Assembly (NCBI RefSeq): GCF_013204845.1
Contig: NZ_JABMKY010000010.1
Coordinates: 186,001-250,000 of the forward strand
DNA length: 64,000 bases
Origin: Paenibacillus qinlingensis
Lineage (GTDB): Bacteria; Bacillota; Bacilli; Paenibacillales; NBRC-103111
Reading direction: 5' to 3'
The notes beneath the pieces are model-generated. The model saw only the letters and a list, made by a program, of their open reading frames with translations. It was not told where the DNA came from and did no database searches. Both the position numbers and the translations under genes were made by a program. Below, in pieces: positions 37,305 through 44,397 of this stretch. Position 1 is the first letter of the stretch, and each line of letters begins with the position of its first letter.

Positions 37305-37357
37305 ACGAGAGAAGGAAGTTGTTGTCGGCCGTTTCGGGATGGTCGGTTAGTTCATTG
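37288..37357 (+). pseudogene. Scar of the sigK/ATPase module (fourth copy)
   Basis: TTAGAGATTTTGGATGAACG and the following bases to GTCGGCCGTTTCGGG match the sigK segment coding [17 protein letters not shown]. The sequence then continues GATGGTCGGTTAGTTCATT, matching the ATPase 3' end (RDGRLVH). The join lies at CG-TTTCGGG-type microhomology shared by both genes, so nearly the whole module has been deleted between the two matches. Confidence 0.75.
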
Positions 37358-37464
37358 AAATCATGTGTTTGTTTGAGTTGTATTTTGAATTTAAAGAAGT
37401 CTGAAAAGTATATAATTTAACACGAATTTTTTTATGGGCATGGCACTCAGAATAGGATAATCTA

Positions 37465-37506
37465 GAAAGAGGCACTGACGAAGCGGTCAGTGCCTCTTTC
37501 TACTAT
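37465..37506 (+). terminator. Perfect 15-bp hairpin before the sensor kinase
   Basis: GAAAGAGGCACTGAC / GTCAGTGCCTCTTTC with a 6-nt loop sits 12 bp before the ribosome binding site of the kinase gene. It is a terminator for upstream transcription or an attenuator. Confidence 0.75.
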
Positions 37507-37526
37507 TCCTTGAAGGAGTTGACACC

Positions 37527-39281
37527 TTGTTTAACGACCGATTTCGCCGTATATCCTTCAAGGATATGAAGATCAAACATAAGCTGATGGGCGTCATGAT
37601 GTTGTTGATTATAATATTTTGCGTTGTCGTCATTGCTTGTCTGCAATTCATTTTTCATGCTTATGATGAAATGCTATATGGGCAATCTGCTCAAACCATT
37701 AATAATTCGATTGGTGATATCGAGAATGAAATTAGCAATATTGAAAAGCTGTCACTGACAATCGCTGCTGATACGCGGATTCAAGAACAACTTTCCAAAG
37801 TAAAGGAAATGACCAATGAATATGACAGGGCGCTGGCATTAACAGAATTCAAGAATAAAATATTTGTCTATATGTTGACTGAAAAGCATATTTCATCCAT
37901 CCAATTTATGAATGATTCCGGGTATAGTTTGTTGGTTGGTCAGAGTGCACAGATGCCAGATGAAAGTAAGAAAGAAGAAGTTTTCATTAAAGCGAGGCAT
38001 GCCAAGGGAGGCAACGTGTGGGTTGAACCCGATGCCACGCATCCGTACTTACTAGCTGCTAGAGAGATACGTTCGACAGGAGCAGATTTATTGGAGCCGC
38101 TAGGTACACTATTATTTCAGGTGAATTTGGACTCTGTTGTGCAGCAACATCAAACTGTCACCAAAGAAAGTGGATTGCTTTACATCTGGAAAGACAATCA
38201 GCCCATTTATACGCATGATCAGGGTTTTGAGCCTCCAGCCGATATTCGCGAGTCCAAACAAGGCTTTACCATACAAAAGATAGATGGGATGAGCTCTTTC
38301 ATCGCCTATACGACTTCTCGTGAAACGGGATGGACCTATTACAGTGTCTTATCCTATAACGATATATTTAAGAAGAAAAATGATTTGCGCTTTGCTCTTC
38401 TTGTGGTCGTAATACTCTTATTTATAACTGTCATTGCGATTAGTTACCGATTTGCAAGAGGGATCACGAAACCAATTGAACTCTTGACGCAGCAGATGAG
38501 GTACGCCGAGAAAGGTGATTTTGGATTGATTGTTACCAATTCTCGGGAATTCGACCGATCCGATGAAGTCGGCTATTTGCAGAAAAGGTTTTTCATTATG
38601 ATTCAGAGAATCGACGCGCTGATCGAAGAGAATTATACTCGGCAACTGATGTTGAAGGATACGGAATATAGGGCATTACAAGCGCAAATTAATCCTCATT
38701 TCTTGTACAACACACTGACCTCAATTAATTGGATGGCAAGGGTAAGCGGGCAAGCAGCTATATCCAGTATGGTAGAAGCTCTGAGCAGACTGCTACGGAA
38801 CGCTATCAGCAATAATGTACAAGACATTTCCATTGGTGAGGAGATCGGACTGCTTCAAGATTATATGAGTATTCAAAAGGTGAGATTTGAGAGTGAACTG
38901 CACTTTGTTCTCGATATCGATGAAAGATTCAACGGGTACCGAATTCCGAAAATGTCCGTACAACCAATTGTCGAGAATGCGATTAAGCACGGCTTGGAAA
39001 ATATGTTGGGAGATTGCACGATCACTGTTGCTACCGTTGAAAGGGATGAATGGATCGAGATATCCGTTACGGATAACGGACCGGGTATGGACGAGACAGC
39101 GCTGGAACAATTGAAAAAATTCGAAATTCCATCTAAGGGAACCGGAATTGGGCTTAAAAATATCCATGAGCGCTTGCGGCTTATGTTCGGGGAATCGGCT
39201 GGACTATATTTCAATAGTAAAGCGGGGAAGGGTACTCAGGTTACGATTAAACTTCCGAAGGAGAGTGAGTCAGTTGTATAA
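37527..39281 (+). CDS. YesM-like sensor histidine kinase
   Basis: A 584-aa membrane kinase. Helix 1 is at ~20-42 (VMMLLIIIFCVVVIACL), followed by a ~250-residue extracellular sensor, helix 2 (~290-312), a HAMP linker, then the His_kinase domain with the phospho-acceptor motif ALQAQINPHFLYNTL. The HATPase domain has IVENAIKHGLE, DNGPGMDE and GTGIGLKNIHERL. Start TTG 37527 has AAGGAG 8 bp upstream. The stop overlaps the response-regulator start by 8 bp, a translationally coupled YesM/YesN pair. Such pairs sense extracellular sugars; adjacent transport and GH2 genes are the expected targets. Confidence 0.9.
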   Translation: MFNDRFRRISFKDMKIKHKLMGVMMLLIIIFCVVVIACLQFIFHAYDEMLYGQSAQTINNSIGDIENEISNIEKLSLTIAADTRIQEQLSKVKEMTNEYDRALALTEFKNKIFVYMLTEKHISSIQFMNDSGYSLLVGQSAQMPDESKKEEVFIKARHAKGGNVWVEPDATHPYLLAAREIRSTGADLLEPLGTLLFQVNLDSVVQQHQTVTKESGLLYIWKDNQPIYTHDQGFEPPADIRESKQGFTIQKIDGMSSFIAYTTSRETGWTYYSVLSYNDIFKKKNDLRFALLVVVILLFITVIAISYRFARGITKPIELLTQQMRYAEKGDFGLIVTNSREFDRSDEVGYLQKRFFIMIQRIDALIEENYTRQLMLKDTEYRALQAQINPHFLYNTLTSINWMARVSGQAAISSMVEALSRLLRNAISNNVQDISIGEEIGLLQDYMSIQKVRFESELHFVLDIDERFNGYRIPKMSVQPIVENAIKHGLENMLGDCTITVATVERDEWIEISVTDNGPGMDETALEQLKKFEIPSKGTGIGLKNIHERLRLMFGESAGLYFNSKAGKGTQVTIKLPKESESVV

Positions 39282-40833
39282 GGTTTTATTGGTCGACGAC
39301 GAGAAGTTATCCAGAGACAGTATTGCTGCTCTGATTAATTGGAAAGAACATGGCTTACATTTGATTGGAGCTGCCAAGAATGGGTTCGAAGCCTTAGATT
39401 GGGTGGATAAGGAGATGCCGGATATCGTGATCACTGACATCAAAATGCCTGTCATGAATGGTCTTGAACTCATTGGAAAGATTAAGGAAAAGAGAAGCGA
39501 TACAGTGTTTGTCGTGCTTTCTGGTTATGACGAGTACGATTATATGAGCGAAGCTATGCGTTACGGCATCAAGCATTACCTGCTTAAACCGTGTAATGAG
39601 CTGCAGATTATGGATGTTTTGAACGAAATCAAAATAGAAATTGCTAATGTGAGCAAGGAACGCGAGTTCTTCACAAAGCTGAACAATAATTTTTATCGGG
39701 TGCTGCCTCATGTCAAGGAACAGTTTCTTAGAGATATTGCACTAACAGGCACCTATAACCAGCAGGATTTCGAAGAATTCATGGCCATGTTTCATATCCA
39801 TGCGCAGTCGTTTCAGCTCGTTCTTGTCCAATTAGGCGAGAGTCGTGGCTATCTGGAGAAGTTCGCGTTGAAAAATATTGCCGAAGATTTGTTCACCACT
39901 GAGAAGCTTTATCTAAGTACGGTTGTTGAGGACAGTGTACTGCTTTTAATACAAAATATGGCGTTTGAGAAGCTGACAACGATTTTAAATGAAGTCAGGG
40001 ATATCTATAAGTCCTACTACCGATTAGAACTTTTTATGGGCGTAAGCGGAGCCGGAGGCTTTAAGGACATTCGCAGTATGTACAAAGAGGTACATGACGT
40101 ACTTCGGTATCGTTTCTATTTTACAGAAGGATGCATGCTTACGCGTGATGATGTCCAGGTTACGACAAAGGTCGGTTGGCAGGTGGATTTCAATGCATCC
40201 TTTGAAGCTATTGCTTCGTCTGTAAAGGCGGGGGATGTGAAGGATGTCACGCAGCGACTTCAGTCGCTCTTCGACATTTTTGAGAAACATCGCATGGAGA
40301 TCAATGAGGTTAAATCACACTGTATGGAATTATACATGATCGTTATTCGCCAGGGACAGATGGCTCCTTCCGCAGATAAAATGTTTCAAGTCGTCAGATT
40401 TCAAGAATTAGATACGTTGCATGCGTCGTTTGAGTTTCTTCATTCGGTATCAGAAGAAGTGGCTATATCCAATTATCAGGAGTCGTCTACGAATCAGAAC
40501 CAGATGATCTCGTCTGTCCTTCGCATAATTGATGAACATCTCAGCAATCCGGAGCTATCTCTAACGTGGATTGGGAAAGAACTTCTCTATATGAACGTAG
40601 ATTATTTGGGCAGACTTTTTTCCAAAGAAACCGGGGTTAAATTTTCGCAATACGTCCTCGAACGCAGAATGGAGCAGGCGATCCGTTTAATTGAGCAAGC
40701 AGGTGACTTGAAAATATATGAAATATCCAAATTAACCGGCTTTCGAGAAGATACGCAATATTTTAGTAAAGTGTTTAAAAAATATACGGGATACACGCCT
40801 TCCGAATTTAAAAGGAATTTCGATGAAGGATGA
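39274..40833 (+). CDS. YesN-like response regulator, AraC-type output
   Basis: A 519-aa regulator. The receiver domain (VLLVDDEKLSRDS, phospho-acceptor Asp in DIVITDIKMPVMNG, switch Lys in YLLKPC) is followed by a ~270-residue linker domain and an AraC helix-turn-helix (SLTWIGKELLYMNVDYLGRLF, then EISKLTGFREDTQYFSKVFKK and YTGYTPSEFKR). TTG 39274 is chosen as start because AAGGAG at 39258-39263 is well spaced; GTG 39265 is too close to it. It is coupled to the upstream kinase and should activate the transporter and GH2 genes that follow. Confidence 0.9.
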   Translation: MYKVLLVDDEKLSRDSIAALINWKEHGLHLIGAAKNGFEALDWVDKEMPDIVITDIKMPVMNGLELIGKIKEKRSDTVFVVLSGYDEYDYMSEAMRYGIKHYLLKPCNELQIMDVLNEIKIEIANVSKEREFFTKLNNNFYRVLPHVKEQFLRDIALTGTYNQQDFEEFMAMFHIHAQSFQLVLVQLGESRGYLEKFALKNIAEDLFTTEKLYLSTVVEDSVLLLIQNMAFEKLTTILNEVRDIYKSYYRLELFMGVSGAGGFKDIRSMYKEVHDVLRYRFYFTEGCMLTRDDVQVTTKVGWQVDFNASFEAIASSVKAGDVKDVTQRLQSLFDIFEKHRMEINEVKSHCMELYMIVIRQGQMAPSADKMFQVVRFQELDTLHASFEFLHSVSEEVAISNYQESSTNQNQMISSVLRIIDEHLSNPELSLTWIGKELLYMNVDYLGRLFSKETGVKFSQYVLERRMEQAIRLIEQAGDLKIYEISKLTGFREDTQYFSKVFKKYTGYTPSEFKRNFDEG

Positions 40834-40858
40834 CGCATGTAGCTTAATGTGTGAAAAG

Positions 40859-40975
40859 TCGATTTTTTGCATAGAGGTCATCGAGTTATTGCATTGTTCC
40901 CTTAGCTTCACAGAGGTACGATGATAGCAAGACGAGTGGTATTCTCAGGGCCCGAAAATAGCCATTGGTTATCGA
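40859..40975 (+). ncRNA. Candidate structured leader element, copy 1
   Basis: A 117-nt segment before the binding-lipoprotein gene is repeated at 42471-42586 with about 80% identity by eye. The ends pair (TCGAT 40859-40863 with ATCGA 40971-40975). In the other copy the innermost pair changes from T-A to C-G, keeping the helix. An internal TCATCG / CGATGA helix (40878-40883 with 40919-40924) is present in both. The conserved core is GAGGTCATCGAGTTAT...CAGAGGTACGATGAT...AGGGCCCG...ATAGCCATTG. No known riboswitch class was recognised. Confidence 0.5.
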
Positions 40976-41023
40976 TCACATAGTTTCCCACAGGAATGTA
41001 TATGACAGGAGGGTTTAATTGAG

Positions 41024-42376
41024 ATGAAATATAAAGCGATTACACCGATAGTGGCAAGTTTAGCTGTAACGATGGCTCTTGCAGGTTGCTCCAGCGGAAC
41101 GAAGGATGCAAGTACAGCAGGTACTGCAGCATCAACAGCAGCAACATCGAACACGCCAAGCCAAACCGCAAGTGCGAAAGACAGCACATTGCGAGTGTTA
41201 TGGTGGGGATCGCAGCCAAGACACGATGCAACCAATAAAGTAATTGATATGTATAAGAAGGACCATTCGAATGTGTCTTTTCAACCTGAATTCCAGGGAT
41301 TTGATGGTTATTGGCAGAAAGTTACCCTACAAGCTGCGACCAACAATATGCCCGACGTGCTGCAATACTATGTAGGCTCCGCTGATACCCAGCAGTTTAT
41401 GGACAAAAATTTAATTGCACCCCTAGATGATCTGGTGGCGAAGAAGCTTATCGATATCAGTGATATCAGCGAGAGTGCATTATCTAGCGGTAAACTCGGA
41501 GGTAAGTTGTATGGCATACCGCTTGGTGTAAATGCCAAGGCCATGGTAGTAGATCCTGAGGCTTATCAGAAAGCAGGCTTAACGATTCCGGTGAATGGCT
41601 ATGCGACATGGGAAGATCTCGGGAAGGACTTGGTCAAGTTGAAGGCGGTTACAGGTTCATACGGCGCTGACGATCTTCTTGGTGAAAACTTCATGTTCCC
41701 CTATTATGCTAGGCAGATGGGACAGGTTCAATACGCTGATAAAACGGGGATTGGTTTTGATGAGAAGACCTATGTAGACTTTTACACGATGAAAAAGAAT
41801 TGGAGCAAAGACGGCTTAATTCCGCCGATTGATGTATTCCTTTCGATCAAATCGCCTGAAGAATCCAATATCGCAAAGAAGAAATCAGCGATCAATGTCA
41901 TCTATACCAATCAGTTTGAGAGCATATCCAAGGCGGCTGGCAAGGAGTTACAACTGATTCCTCTTCCAGGACCTAACGCAATAAAAGCAATGGATTTGCG
42001 CCCAGGCAATCATTTTTCAATTCCGAGCAATTCTACCAATAAAGAAGAAGCGGCAAAATTCATCAGTTACTTCGTTAACAATGTAGATGCGAATAAAGTG
42101 CTTAATGCGGAGCGAGGTATGCCGGTAGCCGGAAAAGTAAGGGAAGGTATTAAAGATGGTTTTACACCAGCGCAAAAAGTAGCTGCTGCCTACATCGATC
42201 AGGTTGCCAAAGCAAGCTCTCCGATGGATCCCCAACCTCCTGCTGGCTCAACGGAGATTGAGAAGCTCATGCTGGATTTGGAACAGCAAATCCTGTATAA
42301 CAAAACAACGCCCGAGCAAGCCTATGCGACGTTGAAGAGTGAATCCCTTAAAATTTTGGATAAGAATAAAAAATAA
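41024..42376 (+). CDS. Sugar ABC transporter substrate-binding lipoprotein
   Basis: A 450-aa extracellular-solute-binding family 1 (MalE/MsmE-like) lipoprotein. The signal peptide has lipobox ALAGC (Cys ~22), followed by a Thr/Ala-rich linker, then LRVLWWGSQPRHDATNKVID, FQPEFQGFDGYWQKVTLQAA, MPDVLQYYVG and the ligand-pocket stretch GKLYGIPLGVNAKAMVVDPE. It binds an oligosaccharide for the two permeases that follow. AGGAGGG precedes ATG 41024. It is followed by its own terminator and a second copy of the leader element, so its expression can differ from that of the permeases. Confidence 0.9.
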   Translation: MKYKAITPIVASLAVTMALAGCSSGTKDASTAGTAASTAATSNTPSQTASAKDSTLRVLWWGSQPRHDATNKVIDMYKKDHSNVSFQPEFQGFDGYWQKVTLQAATNNMPDVLQYYVGSADTQQFMDKNLIAPLDDLVAKKLIDISDISESALSSGKLGGKLYGIPLGVNAKAMVVDPEAYQKAGLTIPVNGYATWEDLGKDLVKLKAVTGSYGADDLLGENFMFPYYARQMGQVQYADKTGIGFDEKTYVDFYTMKKNWSKDGLIPPIDVFLSIKSPEESNIAKKKSAINVIYTNQFESISKAAGKELQLIPLPGPNAIKAMDLRPGNHFSIPSNSTNKEEAAKFISYFVNNVDANKVLNAERGMPVAGKVREGIKDGFTPAQKVAAAYIDQVAKASSPMDPQPPAGSTEIEKLMLDLEQQILYNKTTPEQAYATLKSESLKILDKNKK

Positions 42377-42392
42377 TAAATGGGTTGTGCGG

Positions 42393-42425
42393 AGGGTGTG
42401 ATGATGAATCATACCCTTCTTTTTG
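42393..42425 (+). terminator. Terminator after the binding-protein gene
   Basis: AGGGTGTGAT / ATCATACCCT (one wobble) with a 5-nt loop, followed by TCTTTTTG. Partial termination here would give more binding protein than permease. Confidence 0.75.
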
Positions 42426-42470
42426 TGTTCCGCCAAGCGTTCCTTGAGGTACTGAGCAGAACCGAATATC

Positions 42471-42586
42471 TCGACTTTTTGCATAGAGGTCATCGAGTTA
42501 TTTCATTGTTCCCAAAGCCTTGCAGAGGTACGATGATATCAGGACGATTGATATTCCTAGGGCCCGGAATAGCCATTGCTAGTCGA
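42471..42586 (+). ncRNA. Candidate structured leader element, copy 2
   Basis: Second copy of the element at 40859-40975, in the same orientation, 30 bp before the first permease gene. The closing helix is TCGAC (42471-42475) with GTCGA (42582-42586); the fifth pair is C-G here and T-A in copy 1. Most differences between the copies fall in the central loop and 3' third. Confidence 0.5.
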
Positions 42587-42615
42587 CAAGTTAGTAGCAG
42601 AAGAGGTGACGAGAA

Positions 42616-43521
42616 GTGAGAAAAACAGCTGTGCGCTCGGATTTTGAGAACGCGGCAGGCTATCTATTTATTCTGCCGTGGATTATCGGATTTTTAGCTT
42701 TTACCCTAGTTCCTTTGCTATGTTTGATTTACTTTTCGTTTACGAAATATGACTTATTATCCTCACCCAAGTGGTTGGGCTTAGACAATTATGTTGCCAT
42801 TTTAACGAATGACCCTAAATTTATTCAGTCCTTAAAAGTTACTTTTATTTATGTCCTTATTGCCATTCCCGCTCGTCTGCTCATAGCACTCGGGATAGCC
42901 ATGCTGCTTAACACAAAGCATCGCCTAATTGGGGTTTATCGCACCGTGTTCTATATTCCTTCTATTATCGGTGGGAGTGTTGCTGTTGCCGTCATGTGGC
43001 GTTTGCTGTTCTCTCGAGAAGGTGCCGTTAACTCATTGATCGGTTATCTAACCGGTAAGAGCCCTGATATTTCTTGGGTGGGGGACCCGAGTACCGCATT
43101 AGGTTCCATTATACTGCTCAGCATGTGGCAATTTGGTTCCCCCATGGTTATTTTTCTCGCTGGCTTAAAAAACATTCCGGCTTCGTACTATGAGGCTGCA
43201 GTTGTGGATGGTGCAAATGGCTGGCAAAGATTTATCCGTATCACCTTGCCATTACTCAGTCCTGTTCTTTTCTTTAATTTAGTCATGCAAATCATTGGCG
43301 GTTTTATGACGTTTACACAAGGCTTGATTATCACGGGCGGAGGCCCATTGGATAAAACGTTGTTCTACCAACTGTATGTATACCGGAGAGGTTTTGAATT
43401 ATTTGAAATGGGTTACGCTGCAGCCTTGTCTTGTATTCTGCTGGTGATTGTGGCAATCTTGACAGCCATCGTGTTTAAAACGTCAAATTCGTGGGTTCAT
43501 TATGAATCAAAGGGTGAATGA
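42616..43521 (+). CDS. Sugar ABC transporter permease, UgpA/MsmF type
   Basis: A 301-aa permease with six membrane helices (first LFILPWIIGFLAFTLVPLLC) and the EAA coupling loop YYEAAVVDGANGWQRFIRITLP. This is the MalF-like subunit of a carbohydrate CUT1 importer. Start GTG 42616 has GAGGTGA upstream. The next permease begins directly after its stop. No ATPase gene is present in the cluster, which fits the shared MsmX-type ATPase used by many Bacillales CUT1 importers. Confidence 0.9.
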   Translation: MRKTAVRSDFENAAGYLFILPWIIGFLAFTLVPLLCLIYFSFTKYDLLSSPKWLGLDNYVAILTNDPKFIQSLKVTFIYVLIAIPARLLIALGIAMLLNTKHRLIGVYRTVFYIPSIIGGSVAVAVMWRLLFSREGAVNSLIGYLTGKSPDISWVGDPSTALGSIILLSMWQFGSPMVIFLAGLKNIPASYYEAAVVDGANGWQRFIRITLPLLSPVLFFNLVMQIIGGFMTFTQGLIITGGGPLDKTLFYQLYVYRRGFELFEMGYAAALSCILLVIVAILTAIVFKTSNSWVHYESKGE

Positions 43522-43522
43522 A

Positions 43523-44371
43523 ATGACATCAACTTGGAAATCGTTACTGCCAAAGATAAGCTTCCAGATCTTGTGCGTGCTCATTGCTGTACTCTCGTTG
43601 TATCCCGTTATATGGATGATAGCGAGCTCTTTTAAGGAAAGTGCGAGAGTTTTTGCAGAATCGCATTCCCTGATGCCGCAAGTCTGGAACTTCACGAACT
43701 ATGCACGCGGATGGAAGGGATTTGCGGGGATTTCATTCGCCACCTTTTTCACTAATACGCTCGTTATTGTCTTACTGTCTACTCTAGGCGCTTTGTTATC
43801 TTGTTCACTAATTGCCTATGGCTTTGCCAGAATCAAATTCCGCTTGAAAGGGTTCTGGTTTGCAACTGTGATGGTAACGATGCTGCTGCCGTCGCAAATT
43901 GTTCTAATACCTCAGTATATCATTTTTTATAAAATACATTGGATCAACACGATTCTTCCGCTCGTTGTACCTTCCTTTTTCGGAAGCGCGTTCTTTATTT
44001 TTCTGATCATGCAATTTATCAGAACCATTCCGTATGAACTGGATGAGTCGGCGAAAATGGATGGCTGCAATCGATTTGGCATATATCTCAAAATCATTGT
44101 TCCCTTAATTGTGCCTGCGCTTGTGACATCGGCGATCTTTGAATTTTACTGGACCTGGGATAAGTTCTATGAGGCAATGATCTATTTAGGAAAACCAAAG
44201 ATGTACACCGTAAGTGTAGCGCTGCGGATGTTTGCAGATCCAAGTTCGCAGACGGATTGGTCAGCGATGTTCGCGATGGCTAGTTTATCGTTGCTTCCCC
44301 CTGTCATCGTGTTCTTTATTTTTCAACGATATATTGTGGACGGTATAAGCACGACAGGACTAAAAGGTTGA
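43523..44371 (+). CDS. Sugar ABC transporter permease, UgpE/MsmG type
   Basis: A 282-aa MalG-like permease with six helices and the EAA loop ELDESAKMDGCNRFGIYLKIIVPL. ATG 43523 is preferred over ATG 43502 because AAAGGG lies 8-9 bp upstream of it and it directly follows the stop of the preceding permease, giving tight coupling. The C-terminus SALR-MFAD..QRYIVDGISTTGLKG is typical of the family. It forms the import channel with the upstream permease and the lipoprotein at 41024. Confidence 0.9.
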   Translation: MTSTWKSLLPKISFQILCVLIAVLSLYPVIWMIASSFKESARVFAESHSLMPQVWNFTNYARGWKGFAGISFATFFTNTLVIVLLSTLGALLSCSLIAYGFARIKFRLKGFWFATVMVTMLLPSQIVLIPQYIIFYKIHWINTILPLVVPSFFGSAFFIFLIMQFIRTIPYELDESAKMDGCNRFGIYLKIIVPLIVPALVTSAIFEFYWTWDKFYEAMIYLGKPKMYTVSVALRMFADPSSQTDWSAMFAMASLSLLPPVIVFFIFQRYIVDGISTTGLKG

Positions 44372-44397
44372 TTTGATAATGAAAGGAAGAATAGAAC

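Noticed and set aside
40859-42586. Leader elements as T-box or a known sugar-phosphate ribozyme/riboswitch
   Set aside because: No T-box AGGGTGGNACCGCG motif and no glmS-like core could be found; downstream genes are transporters, not synthetases.
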